Assembly (NCBI GenBank): GCA_039881045.1
Contig: JAYWVB010000006.1
Location: forward strand, 372,001 to 436,000
Length of the DNA: 64,000 nucleotides
Direction: 5' to 3'
Origin: Chaetomium olivaceum
Lineage: Eukaryota; Ascomycota; Sordariomycetes; Sordariales; Chaetomiaceae
This document shows, in pieces, positions 22,470 through 34,460 of this stretch. Both the position numbers and the translations under genes were made by a program. How positions within the stretch are numbered: position 1 is the first letter of the stretch; each line of letters starts with the position of its first letter. Below the pieces are notes generated by a model. That model did not search any database and was not told the origin of the DNA. It saw nothing but the letters and a program-made list of their open reading frames with translations.

Positions 22470-23397
22470 CTAAAACCCTTCTCCTGCCCAAAATGGTCCG
22501 TCCTCCACCATACCTAAGGTTCCGCACCGGGCCTCGAGACCCCGTTCTTGGCCGACAACCCACTCTCCGATGAACTCCGCCGTCCTTGACCTCCCAGACC
22601 TCGTCCTCGAGCCACTTGTTGACCTCTTCAATGCCCGGATCCACCGCTCACGCTGCTCGGGTGTCTCGTGGTCCGCCTGCGTGAGATAGCGGCCCAGCGT
22701 GATGTGCGCGCTGGGGACTACATAGCGTGACCCGACGGGGACGCTTCCGAGGCCATGGTAAAGACATCCCGCCGTAGGTGGTGGTATGTGTAGTGGTCGC
22801 CTTCCGTCACTGTCCCATTTTCCTGGCCGGATTCTGCGGCAGTGGTAGTTTCCACAGGGGGCGACACGGCGGCTGGCGACACCACCTCCTCCCGCGACGC
22901 TGGCAGAAACGACACAGCCACGGCGGATAGGTAGTAGTGAGACCATGGGCTTCACAAGCCTTGAGCGCCGTGTAAATGTAAGCCCTGTTAAGGCAGGAAT
23001 CGGCGGGCGCATTGACGACACCAAGTCCGCGATCCCCTGGGCTGTCAGCGAATGGGCAATCTCGAGGGTTGTCAAGTGCATGCGGTGTGAAGGCATGAGC
23101 CAGAGATCTAGTCGCCGATATGTTAGTCCCCAGTCCTAATGGATTTCGGAAGATGGCGAAAGTTCTTACTCGGCGCCGCCTTCTGCAGAAGCGTCTGGAC
23201 ATGGCACGCCAGCTTCAGAACATGGTTCAGGGGTCTTGCCCAAAAACGAGACAGTGCCGGGGATCTTGGAACCCAGGCTCTACGTCGGGCTTCTCTAGCC
23301 GCAGAGGATGGGGTCAAGTTTCCAGCTCTTGAATTCGGCGGACAGGAATTTCTCCCGCTGCTGCGCATTTCGTTTGTCGAACGATGAGTAGCATAGA
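22470..23397 (-). CDS. 2H phosphoesterase (RNA ligase/cyclic phosphodiesterase-like), many frameshifts
   Basis: Two His-x-Thr motifs, MHLTTLEIAHS and SAHITLGRY, mark the 2H phosphoesterase superfamily, whose members act on 2',3'-cyclic or 2'-5' phosphodiester bonds. Around them lies the order of a common fungal family: SSFDKRNAQQREKFL, PDVEPGFQDPRHCLVF, KAAPNLWLMP, RSRLVKPMVS, HYTYHHLRRDVF, SRYVVPSAH, GEWVVGQERGLEAR and a final GEGF-stop at 22470. A 57-62-nt intron near 23130-23190 (GTAAGA ... CTAAC ... TAG) joins AAPN to LWLMP. The pieces lie in alternating frames and need about seven single-base shifts, but no motif is lost and few stops come from substitutions. I therefore suspect poor sequence here; a young pseudogene is the alternative. 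The 5' exon and start codon were not resolved. Confidence 0.7.
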
Positions 23398-25196
23398 GCG
23401 ACTGGATCTTAGCCTAGGGTGAGTGTTTCATATCAGCATCGGAACAACCCAAAATATCAGGGCCACTACGCATTGCCGGCGAACAGGCCGCCTCCTGGTT
23501 CTCTCAGGGCCATACGTAACAACATGACCAAGCGTCCCGCTCAACGCTCCTGCTTAACAAAGGCGAGCTTGCCAGTCTTGGTGATGGGACTCTAAGGACA
23601 TCCCGGATGCCTTCTAAGGAGGGGACTTATCCAACGCCGAGCACGGTCTCGGTCCGTCCTCCCTACCATCGCGGCGCCATATATCTCACCTCGTGGTATC
23701 TTCTTAGTCCCAGCGTCCTTGAGATGGTGTAGCTTACCGGAGAGCCATTGCAGGCGTTGTTGAGGGGCGTCGTACGGGTTTGTCTCCCGCCCCTTGATGT
23801 CGACCCCGGAAAGATCCTCAAACTTGTTCCCGGCATCAGCCAGATTTAGCGCCATCTTGTTCCCGTGCTTCTTCTGAGGGTTTAAGTCCGAAACGGAGTT
23901 TGGTGGCAGAGAAGGCGCAACGTCCCTGACGTTCCTGGCTATGTATCTTTTCGGTTCTCGTATTCCGGATGTCGTGCGGCTGAAGAGAGGAGTTAACAGC
24001 AAGCGCATAGAACCAACCAACCAGCCACGAGGTGTGCCCCACGATGCGGAACCACAAAACGGGGGGCTTCTTGGCAACCGACCTTGATGTCGAACCACGC
24101 GTAGACTGTAGGTAGTTGCCCGTCGGTGTCTAGCTGCAACCCTCGCCCTTCCGGTATTTCCCCGCCCAATGCCCAACTGAATCATCGTCTCGGTTATGGT
24201 ATCTCGTTGTCTGGTTCGTAGGTTGATTTTCCCATAACAAGACGCTTCATCTCTTGCATACATCCGAGACGATGGGGTGGTCGAGGAGCAGGTATCGGTG
24301 GACAATTCGAGAGTTCGTCAGGGGTCGCCGGTGGCTTTCTTGTTTGTCTTTGATTGACCGTCCACCATCTGCAAGGTTGGCACCACAACGTGACAATGTC
24401 ATCAGCTATGTCCTTTGACTACAACCACTCTAACCAGTTCCTTGACTGTGAGGGCCGTGTTTGTCTTTCTTCCCTGACGCTTGATTGTGAGGGTCGTGTT
24501 TGACTTTCTTCTCTGACTCGAGCTAAGTTTCCTTACAACAAGCCAACCGCTGTCAGATCACATCAGATTCAAAGAAGGCCGAACTAGGGGTAGAAAGGGT
24601 GCGGATATTAAACTTACTAGCTCAGATGTTGCTGAGTAGTCACCAGTGATTCAACATGAACTGGCCTGCCCTAACTGCATGGCCTGTGAACATCATGTTG
24701 AGACCTAGTATGTCCCCCCTTGCTCTTCTCTGGCCAGAAACAAACAGAAGCAAACACATCGTTATCCAGCTTGCTTTTCTCACTGACAAGGGCAATGTTG
24801 TGCTCACAACGCCATCCCAAACACAGGCTATGGCTACTTTGGAGCTTTCTAGTTCATCTCGGCCACAGTGGCTTAATCAGATAGCAAACCTTCCTGACCT
24901 ACCCCTCGATGCAGAACGTTCCGGAAGAAGGGACCCGCTTGGTGACTAGTCATGAGTTTGAAAAACAAGTTCCCCCACCTATTCTGCCTGTCCCTTTCGC
25001 TTTCGTTGCCTATTTCTGCTGCCCGCAATCCTGCTGTGACCTGCTTTTTCAAAATTCTCCTCCTCAACCGATCTGAGAACACCTCAGAGACACACAACTC
25101 CATCACCCTGCATTACCTTGAGCTATTTCCAGCTCTATTTATCATCCATCCATCCATTTTCCATTGCCTTGCTCTACTACACAGTTGGTTTCTCTT
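23398..25196. other. intergenic region without a supported gene
   Basis: The minus strand is open at 23592-24305 (about 237 codons) but the product has no recognisable motif. Parts of other frames look more protein-like (a Trp-rich hydrophobic segment at 23990-24060), so a frameshifted gene here is possible but cannot be named. From 24,400 to 25,190 the sequence turns T/C-rich, with a stretch that may be upstream DNA of the DNMT5 gene. Confidence 0.35.
24441..24520. repeat. two tandem copies of a 39-41 bp unit
   Basis: Copy 1 (24441-24479) and copy 2 (24480-24520) both begin CTTGA(C/T)TGTGAGGG and end in CTTTCTTC(C/T)CTGAC. They differ mainly by C/T transitions. No function is evident. Confidence 0.75.
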
Positions 25197-25580
25197 CAGT
25201 TAGCCTCAGTTGCCCAGGACCAAAGATATTCTCTGGTCTTCCCCGGGTCGTGGGCGACTTTCCCCCATCGAGCCATCAACAAAAAGCTTCCCTTCAGTCC
25301 ACCTCGATTTTCCAGAACCAGAGGTAGATCCTCTGGTTTTCCCGGGTCGTGAGCGACCTTTTCTCATCGAGCCATCGAGCAAGAGGCTTCCCTTCAGTCA
25401 GCCTCAGTTGTCCAAGGCCAAAGATAAATCTATTTTCCCCCACGTCGTGAGCGACCCTAGCCCATCCAGTCATCAAGTAAGAGGCTTCCCATCAGTCAAC
25501 CTCGACGTCCCAAGACCAACGGTAATCCTCTGGTTTCCCCGGGCGACTTTTCTTCATCAAACCACCAAGTAAGAACACAC
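25197..25580. repeat. about four tandem copies of a ~95-100 bp unit upstream of DNMT5
   Basis: Each unit runs TCAGTYNRCCTCR...CCAAGACCA...CTCTGGTTTYCCCGGGTCGTGAGCGAC...CATCGAGCCATCAAG...AGGCTTCCC. Copies begin near 25197, 25297, 25397 and 25495 and diverge by roughly a quarter of positions. The array ends 45 bp before the DNMT5 ATG, so it is probably part of the 5' UTR or core promoter. Copies 3 and 4 contain CAAGTAAGA, a fair 5' splice site. A plus-strand frame is open through the array for 120 codons, which is a result of the repeat unit length rather than evidence of a protein. Confidence 0.85.
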
Positions 25581-25625
25581 CATCGATTGGCAAGTTGGAT
25601 AGCGACTTATTAACATCATCCAGGC

Positions 25626-28600
25626 ATGCCCCCTCAAAAGAGAAAGGCACCTCGTGCCGCCACTCGCCAGCGCCCTGCAAATCAAGGTAGCGATGACGAA
25701 GAGACTCCTGCACGCTCGACCAAAAGACAAAGGCTCCCGCGTGGAGAGACCGCCGCCGCCGCAACTGATCAAGAGGCCGAGTCTCTACCTGCCGACGCGG
25801 ACGCCGGCAACGCTGATGCCACTGGCACGAACGGCGTGGAGGCCCAGCCCTTAGGCGGCAAGCAAGCTGGTAAGGCTGATACGACCGGCAAGACAGGGCT
25901 CGACACCAGCTTGCCACCTATCTATGATGTCCGCGAGATGATGGAGGACATGGTCCAGCGCCTTGATCCCGCTGCCCTCCAGGGGACCGACTGCACGCTA
26001 AAGGTGGCTACCCTCTGCTCCGGCACAGAAGCGCCCCTGTTTGCCCTTAATTTGATCCTTGACGCCCTCCAAGCGAAAGGTTCCGGTGGCATATTCAAAG
26101 TAGAGCACAAGTTCAGCTGCGAGATTGAACCCTACAAGCAAGGCTTCATTAGCCGCAACACCCCTCCCGGCACTCTCATCTTTCGAGATGTTGTTGAGAT
26201 GGCTGCCGCAGCGCCGGCCGGGAAAGCGTAAGTTGAATACTTTGGACATGAGTCAAGCAAGATTGAAAGGCTAACATAAACCAGAACTACCGCTAGCGGC
26301 TCCAAAGTCGCGATTCCAAAAGACCGACTGGACATCTTGTTCGCCGGCTGCTCTTGTGTCGACTATTCTGGCCTGAACACGAGCAAGCCGTCTGAGCGCG
26401 TGCCAGCTCTTGACCGCCATCTAAAGCGAGGTCCGAAGAAGCCAAAGTCTGGAACGAAACCTAAAACGGAGTGGGTGACCCCCAAACTCGATGAGGACTT
26501 CCTCAAAGATCTAGACACCGGTCTCGAAGAGCTCCGGAACACTCCATCGGGCGGAGAGTCTGCTAGGACCTTCTTCGCCGCTATCAAGTACATCACAGTC
26601 AATCGACCCAGAATGATCATCCTAGAAAATGTCCTCAACGCGCCGTGGGATATGTACGAAGACGAGATCTTCCCCAAGATTGGCTACGTAGCCGGCAAAG
26701 CCTTGGTGGACAGCAAAAACTACTACTTGCCTCAGACCCGCCAGCGCATCTATCTAGTTGCCGTTGATGCCGACGGCATTGGTGAGGAGATCGCCATCGC
26801 TATTGTCAAGATATGGTGGATCTTGCTCGGGGAGTGCGCGAGGCAAGCTTCGGCTCCAATCTCGGCCTTCCTCCTCCCTAACGATGACCCGACTACCATC
26901 CAAGCCAGAGCCGACATGGAAAGCAAGCCGTTGTCCAACTCCGAATGGGCTCTCAGCTCGCTCCGCCATTCCGATGCGCGCCAGAGTAGAAACATCCGGC
27001 GAGACGACAACCTTTTCAGCAACAAGGCCATGCGGAACGGCAAGCCCATCCATGCGGTTTTCCCCGCGCATTCCTGGCAAACGTACTGGAAGAACCAAGT
27101 GGCTAGGGTCATCGACTTGATGGACATTACGTCTGCCATGACTAACCAGGTATGCATCGACCTGAGCTACAAGATCATCATGATCGATGTAAGCCAGAAC
27201 GTCGACCGCACCGATGTTTATGACAACGACGTCAGGCGTCGTGTAAGGAACCACCTGGGCATCATCGGCTGCATCACACCCAGCGGCATGCCCGTAGTGA
27301 CCCATCTGATGCGTCCTATCACCGGGACAGAGACGCTCACACTACAAGGCCTCCCCATTGGCGAGCTGATCCTCTCGACCGAGTCTGAGGCTGAGTTACG
27401 CGATCTTGCGGGAAACGCCATGACAGTTCCCGTGGTCGGCGCCGTCACCCTGGCCCTTCTTGAAGCCTTCGCCTCCGTGACAGGACTGCTCCACCGGAAC
27501 GAACCCACGTCACCAAACCGGGAACTGCGCCTAGGGGTCCCTCGGGACGAGGTGTTGGAAGCCGGCGTAGTGAACAGCACCACCACACGTCTTGCACCGC
27601 TCCTCCTCAAGGTGAAGGTAATGGTGCGGCGGTGCTACTGCCAAACGCGGCCGAGAGACATATTTGTCTGCCTCGACTGCGGCGTTACGGCCTGCTCTGC
27701 TTGCCGCGGAAACCCAATCCATCGCTTCGGACCCAAGACCGCCACGAGTTTGGAGTTCACTCCCGAAGAGGGCAAGGTGCAACTCAACGACATGTTACCC
27801 AACGCTCTCAAGCTGTCCGTACCAGCCGTCGTTGTCAACTATGCCCTAGACGGCGTCAAAGAAAAGTTGTACCACACGGTTGTTAAAGAGATTCTGGACG
27901 AGGAGGAAGATCACGTCTACTACTTTGACTTTATCAAGGTCACCGAGGTTGTGACCGTGTGCTACAAGGCTACCAAGAGCATCGCCCACCTTGTCCTCAC
28001 TCCGGAAGGCGCTTGCAATTGGTATATCTACGTCGCGCCCTGGCACCCCCAACGGGCTACGCTCTTCAATATCTTCGACCTTGACCAGCCCATCGCACGG
28101 GGCCAGCTTGTTGAATCCGGCGACATTTCCCTCCCCCAGTGGTCCGTTTGGGCTCATGGCCGCATCGACTTGGAGCTCAAGTTTGCCACCACCGAAAACA
28201 ACAACCTCGTCCCCATTGACTTGTCCTTCGCGCCCCAATACAATACAGTACCCACCCCATCGCTGCAGGAGTGGAAGACGTTGGTAGAGAAAAAGGTGTA
28301 CGGCACTTACATCCACCATCCGGACTGCGGCACGGCGGGAAAACGGCTACACATTAATCAATCTTCGGCCCCCGCGAATAGCGTCTTCATGATGTGGGAT
28401 TCCGGGTTGCTTCGCGACCCCGACGAGGACCACTTCGTGTGGACAGAGACTGCGAGGAGGATGGAGCCCCATGAGTATCGTGAGATCCTACTCCACGCCC
28501 AACCTACACGCACCTGGGAGCTCAATCACGGCATCGACAAGCCAATGAGTGTGTTCTGGCCCGGATATTGGTCGTGTCCGTTCGAGTGCATTGATAACTT

Positions 28601-31600
28601 GGATTTTCCCTCATCGATTCCCTCTCAAGATATTGGCCAGGTCCGCTGGGGCTTTGCTGAAGCCATCCAGCAGGCGTTTTGCCATACCGACGGAGATGTT
28701 CCCATCATCCATATGCCCGCTCTTGCGGTGATCACGGCGGCTTTCCGCAAATTTCCGGGAACAGCAACACAGCTATCCAAGATCAATTCGCGTCGAACCG
28801 ACGACGAGTTCTCCATCATTCCCGCCACAAGACGCGAACCCTTCTTGAGAACTTTCGCTTTCCTCTCCAGCATGCTCCGCCGGTCCACAGCACCTGAGGC
28901 CCTCGCTTTGTTCCCACATCTCGAGGGGAAATGGGTCACGATTGCCCCCTGCCGGGACTGTTCCATGGTCCCTCCGGAGATAACGGTCTACACCAAAAAG
29001 AAGGAGGACAACAAGAAGAAGACGGCCAGAAACACCAAAACCATCATAGAAGACCCGGATGAAGCTGCGCTGTTTGAGAGGAAATACCAGGACCTCCCCA
29101 GGGCAGTGGCAGTTGCTGCACGATTTCTACGAGGCGGAGAAGAACAAGTCACCATGAATATGAGGCTCCTATTCCAACCAAAAACCCTCGCCTCAAGAGC
29201 CCTCGCATACCTTCTACAGGCACACCGCAGCGCAGCGCGCGGCCGAAACGCGGTCAGCTCGGATGCAGTGACATCCTTCACAGTGGAGCTCGACTATGCG
29301 TCTGCCTCAATGGCCGACTTTGCGCCCTTTATCACCTTTGTCCGCCCCTGCAGTGAGGAGAACACGGTTGGCATCGACACCACGAGCGAGTACAACCTGC
29401 CTGACGCCGGCCCCCCGCGTATGACGAGGCTAGGCCACAAGCTCAGGTCGAGCCAGAAGGAAGCCGTCGACTGGATGCTGAGACGCGAGCGAGCCCCCCT
29501 TGATTTTGTTAAGTCCGAAGTCGAGGAGGAGATCGTTTCACCGCTCAACCTGCGCGTCCTAGGCAAAGCTGAATGGACCAACCGCTTCCCGTTTAGTTCC
29601 CGTGGCGGTATTATCGCGCATGAAATCGGCTACGGCAAGACGGTGGTCACCCTTGCCCTGATTGACCACATGCGGGACTTCGACAAAAAGGAGTCTATCG
29701 ATGAGCGCAGGGAAAAGTCAACGCCGCGTGGGCCGAGGAGCTATCCCACGTCTTTGAGCCTGCTGGAGGAGTCTATCTGCCGGGCCTGGACCACCCAGAC
29801 GCGTCCTTCTTCTGCCACCTGTCTGCAACTCTCGTGATCGTCCCCAAGCACATCACCAGCCAGTGGACCAACGAGACCAAGAAGTTCCTGGGCCTGGCCG
29901 CCCCCAAACTGCTCGTGATCGAGAACACCGCGGCCTTCTACGGAAGGCACTCACTAGACCAGCTTAAACAAGCCGAGGTTATCATCGTGAGCAGCGCGGT
30001 GTTCACGGCCGGGTTTTTGGGGCGGCTGCAGGTCGTCGGCGGCGGCAGCGATGACGGCCTCACCGGGCGGACTCTCGAGGCCTGGTACCGCGGGGCGCTG
30101 AGGAACCACAGAATCCTCACCGCCTACTACCTCGCGGGCCGGGCCGCCAACAGCTCTCACGACGAGCTGTTGGCGACGATCGAGAAGGAAGTCCTGCCCG
30201 GTTTGATCAAGAGGCAGGAGGCCGCCGTCGCCGCCGTCGTCGACAAACAGGTGGTGGAGATCAACCGCGGGTGGTACAAGAGGGGCGGGAGGGGGGCCGA
30301 GGAACCGGCGGGGGCGGCCGACCTCGGTGAGGACGAGGACGACGTCGTCCCAGAGGACAAGCAGCGCAGGGGCAGCAAGGGCAAGGGGGGCCGGGACGCA
30401 GCGAAGGGGTCATGGGATATCTCCTGGCTCCATAACTTCAGCTTCGCCCGTCTCGTTTGGGACGAATGCTCTTGTTATGGAGACGGGCCCATTGGCCTCT
30501 TCGTTGCCAACGCCGTGGCCAACGCCAAGTGGCCCATTTCCGCGACCCCCAAGCTCTTCGGGCTTGAGGAGGTCTGCAAGATGGCCGCGGCGTTGGGCAT
30601 CCACGTCGCCCGGCCCGAGCCGCGGATGTTGCCCGGCCTGCCGGCGGTGACGCGAGGAGTGAGACTGGAACCGATGTCCAAGAGCGAGCAGTTCCACGTC
30701 TACTCCTCCGTCCCCAAGTCGGCAGCGCTCGCCCACCACCGCCACCACCGCGCGCCGCGCTGTTTTTGGGTGCCCACCTGCGCGGCAACCCCTTGGACCC
30801 GGAGATTGACATCCGGTTCAGGGAGGTCGTCGTGCCCGTGGAGATGACGACGTCGGACTCGGTCCGATACCACGTGGTCAACCAGGAGGTCCTCGACGCT
30901 GGCTCTGACTACGCCGCCCTTCCCGCCCACGTTCGCGACGTTGTGGCCCTGAAAGGGTCAGACTTGGTCGGCATAGATGGGGCGGCCGCAAGCAAGATGC
31001 TCCTGGGTGTGCTCGCGTGCGGTCTTGGTCAGCGCCAGGCCCTGACCCGAGCCAGCGATTTCGCGAACCGCAGCGCGAACCTCAGCGACCAGATGAAGCT
31101 GCTCTGGGACAAGATGCTGTGGCTCTGGCGCTGGATTCGCCCCCTCAAGACGAAGGAGACCAAGGATTGCCCGGTCGAGGGTACTCTGAAGCGAGTGGAG
31201 ACCATGTGCGCCCTCATGGGCAGGGCATTGTTAGGGGCGGGCGACTTCGAGGAATTTGGCGGCCTCGAGATGTACCAGCTGGAGGCTGCTGTCGTTGCAG
31301 GTCTATCAACCACAGAGGTACAGACCACCACGGCCGACGCTCGGCCAAACATCAACTCCATTCGTGCGCTGGTTGGGAAGCGTTTTCTCGGGGACTGGGA
31401 GAAGACCTACGACATGGAAAAAGCTCTGAACACCTGGGTCGACTTCTTCGAGATGGATAACAAGGATCTCAACCGCCTCACCGAAACCCAACTACTCCTT
31501 CTCGCCAAAGATATCTGCTGGCTCAAGTACAAGGTCATACCCAATGCAGCTCCCTTCCGCGGTGGAGACAAAGACCGACCACTGCTCGAGAAGACCCTCG

Positions 31601-32848
31601 CCGCAACTACCAGGCGATCCCCCGAACCATCCCGGCAGACATTGCGATTCAATCCGAGATGGACCTCCATTACCTTGCCGGCCTAGACTCGGATGAACTC
31701 CGAGAGTTCATCCGAGTTTGCATCACGGCCATGCCGAAGCCTCCAACATGGGCGGAGGCCAAAGGGAACTTCCACGTCCCCGAGCACGGGCGGGCTGCCC
31801 TCCAAGAGCGCCTCACAGCCCACAACGTCAAGTTCAGTTCGGCCCACACCATCGACCAGCTGAAGGAGAAACTCTGGCGGCACCAGAGCGGGCTTGGCAT
31901 CCCGGACCTCTACCGCGACGGCCGGGCGCCGCCCGACAAGTACCGGCCTTTCTCCGCGGCGACCTCGTGCGGCAGCGGGGGGATGTGCAGGTGGCGGCTG
32001 CCAACGACGAGCTGAAGCAGACCATGGTGCACCTCGCCAAGACGGTCGAGGACCTGAGGGCGACGAGGCTCGAGGCCAAATTCCTGCCCAGCTACACCTC
32101 GCTGGCCAATGCTGAGGACCCCGATGCCGTCGTGCAGGAGAAGCTCTGTGGAGGTTGCGAGCAGCCGCTGGTGTCGGCGGCGACATCATTTTTGGTGGTG
32201 GGCTGTGGTCATTTAATGTGCAGCAGATGCAAATCTGCTGCAAAGTCTTACTGTCCAGTCTGGGACTGCCAGGCTTTCATCCTCAAGCGCCCAGTCCTCC
32301 GATGTTCCGAGATCCCACGGACCCCACAGAGCGAGCCCCTCGCGAAAGCCGACCTTGTCGCCGAGCTAATCAAGAAGCAAATCCCCGGCGAGGATTTCGT
32401 CGTCGTCTTCGCTCAGTACCGGCTGGTGATCGACGCGCTTGCGGCGGCGTTCGAGTCCGCCGGGCTCGGATTCCTCAACCTTACGGCCGTCCGGGACGAC
32501 GCCATCTCCGCCAAGCTCGAGGCGTTCAAGGCTGGCGAGGCCGGCCAGGTCCTGCTCCTCGACATGGACAGCGAGACGAGCGCCGGGAGCAATTTGACCA
32601 TCGCCAACCACGTCATCTTTGCCAACCCATACGTGCACCCCGACCAGGAGCACCAGGCCCGGACGGTTCGGCAGGCGAGGGGTCGCTGCATCCGCCACCC
32701 GCAGGCCAAGGAGGTGCAGGTGTACCACTTCATGGCCAGCGGCACCATCGAGGAGGAGATGCTGCGCAAGTTCGGCAAGGAGAGCTCGGCGGTGGAGGCA
32801 TTCTTTGCGGATTTCCCCCGCCCTTGGTGGTTAGACGAGGACGAGTGA
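25626..32848 (+). CDS. DNMT5: DNMT5-type DNA cytosine-5 methyltransferase with RING and SNF2 ATPase domains
   Basis: Exon 1 is 25626-26227; a 57-nt intron (GTAAGT, CTAAC, CAG) leads to exon 2 at 26285. The product is about 2,390 residues. Domains in order: a basic, Ala-rich N-terminus of about 100 residues without a chromodomain; a C5 methyltransferase with motif I LCSGTEAP (~130), catalytic FAGCSCVDYS (~222), ILENV (~314), QTRQRIYLVAVD (~355) and LAGNAMTVP (~580); a Cys cluster CYCQ...CLDC...CSAC (~650); a helicase half with Walker A EIGYGKT (~1,330) and Walker B LVWDECSC; a C3HC-type RING (CGGCEQP ... CGHLMCSRC ... CPVWDC); and the second helicase half VVFAQY ... QARTVRQARGR. This is the order of Dnmt5, an ATP-dependent maintenance methyltransferase for CpG. 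Single bases appear to be missing near 29713-29717, 30724-30760, 31595-31603 and 31947-31955. Each one-base addition rejoins conserved sequence. Confidence 0.92.
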
Positions 32849-33350
32849 GGGGCTGCGGAGAACAGGTTGTAGGAGTGTGGATAGGAGGGGGTTCTTTGCG
32901 GTTGGGCCAGGTTGGCCACATGTAGGAGTAGGGCAAAACTGGGTACCCATGAGGTATGAGCCAGTGTATGAACAAGGAGGAGAAAAGGGCGCTGGATGGC
33001 CAGGCCCAGATGGGAAGCAGGACCCCCCCCGGACGTTATTTGCTTCACTAATAGGGGTGGTCGCTGAATCATGTTAAGAGGCACCATACGAATGACACAT
33101 TTTCTATAAGACATCTATGTTCTATCCGTGACTTGACAGGCTACCCTCCATACCAGTGCCAAACGGCATAATATCCAAGTCTGCCCAGTGTATAGCCCAC
33201 AGCAGATCCTCCGGCAGATCCTCCGACATATATAACTAGCTTTAGATGGCCACGCTCCAACTCGAACATGCTCACAACTTCACCCTCTCCTCCCTCCCTC
33301 CTTCACCACTAAACCCCTCCGCCGCCTTCAACGCAACTAAAAGCCCCCCC
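32849..33350. other. convergent 3' flanks of DNMT5 and ureidoglycolate lyase
   Basis: This 0.5-kb spacer lies between converging genes. It includes a short direct repeat of AGATCCTCCG near 33204-33225. No gene or regulatory site is recognisable. Confidence 0.6.
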
Positions 33351-34175
33351 TTAACCACGCCCTGCCCCAACACGCGCCAACGCGCTCTCCCCCTTCAAAA
33401 ACACCTCCTGGCAATCCTCCACCGCCACCCCATTCGCAAACTGCACCACGACAAAGTCCACCGCCGTCCCCTTCTCGCCCAGAGCCACCATAGGCGCGTG
33501 CCAAGTCCCGGCGCCGTAGGTGACAGCCTGAGAGGCACTCGCTACAAAAGCGCGGATGCGGCGCAGGTCGGGCAGGCCGGCCCCCGGCAGCGGGCGCGGG
33601 TAGTCCGTGGAGGGCGGAAGGCTGGTGGGCACGGGTAGAGTTTCCTTGGGGGGTCCGTCCAGAGTTGGTGGAGGGAGGGAAGGGGCGACGATGACGAGGT
33701 AGCGCGCCGCGGGGTTGGCGGTGAGGGGGATGAAGGTTTGGGTGGTGTAGGGGTGGCGTTCGAGGACGGTGATGGGGAATGTGGATGGTTGTGGATTATG
33801 CGAGTCTTGCTGCTGCTCCGCTGCGGTTGGGTTCCGGATCGGAGCCGGAGACGGGGTCGGGGCCGGGGCGGCTGAAGCTTGGTGTGGGTCCGGGATGCGG
33901 GCGCGGGCGGAGCACACGAATATGTTCATCACGGCGGACCCCGGTCGGCCGCTCGGGGCCTGGTCGTAGAGGTTTATTTGGCGCGAGACATGCTGATATT
34001 TGATGGCCGAGCCTTGGTTGGCGACGATGGCAGCGAACGGGAGGGGTGGTTGCTTATCGGCGGAGGAAGGGTGGACGTCGGGCCGCGGGTTCTCAATCAC
34101 GTCTCCAAAGGGTGTGAAGGCCTCGGCGGTGAGAGGAACTGCCTCGATTATGGTGCTTCGGTTTAAACCGGTCAT
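33351..34175 (-). CDS. DAL3: ureidoglycolate lyase (allantoin degradation)
   Basis: A single 274-residue frame starts at the ATG at 34175; the frame is open further up only from a non-ATG codon. The enzyme splits ureidoglycolate to glyoxylate and urea, the last step of purine/allantoin catabolism. Family motifs are AFTPFGDVIE near residue 20, KYQHVSRQ, VLERHPYTTQTFIPL in the middle, YLVIVA, and near the C-terminus YGAGTWHAPMVALG with FVVVQFANG. An insertion of about 45 Pro/Ala/Gln-rich residues between FVCSARAR and the VLERHPYTTQ block is longer than in bacterial AllA. The gene has no intron and no frame break. No other purine-degradation gene is adjacent, so it is not in a cluster here. Confidence 0.92.
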   Translation of the reverse strand: MTGLNRSTIIEAVPLTAEAFTPFGDVIENPRPDVHPSSADKQPPLPFAAIVANQGSAIKYQHVSRQINLYDQAPSGRPGSAVMNIFVCSARARIPDPHQASAAPAPTPSPAPIRNPTAAEQQQDSHNPQPSTFPITVLERHPYTTQTFIPLTANPAARYLVIVAPSLPPPTLDGPPKETLPVPTSLPPSTDYPRPLPGAGLPDLRRIRAFVASASQAVTYGAGTWHAPMVALGEKGTAVDFVVVQFANGVAVEDCQEVFLKGESALARVGAGRG

Positions 34176-34460
34176 TGTATTTTGGTGGGGTGATATTTTT
34201 GAGAAACCTGCGGACGGAAAAAATATCAACGATAGCCCGAGGGCCGAGAACCGACTTTAGGCAAGGTATAGATTACCTCGAGGGGAGCAAGCAAGAGGCC
34301 GAGTGGTTGGAAGTAAGAGAGGTGCTTGCGGGTGGGTTTGTTTATGGTGGGGTGCTTCCCAAAAGATCCGCCAGGATAAGGAACACCACAATCTTATCTT
34401 CACTATCATCATCACACCGAGAGAATCCATCATCGAAAACACTCAATCGAGCCAGTCAAC

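Noticed and set aside
23592..24305. 237-codon open frame on the minus strand
   Set aside because: No recognisable domain. A frameshifted gene may exist here, but I cannot support any product.
1297..32848. Programmed +1 frameshifting as an explanation for the broken genes
   Set aside because: The sites share no slippery sequence, fall in unrelated housekeeping genes, and several genes would need four or more events. Missing bases in the sequence explain them better.
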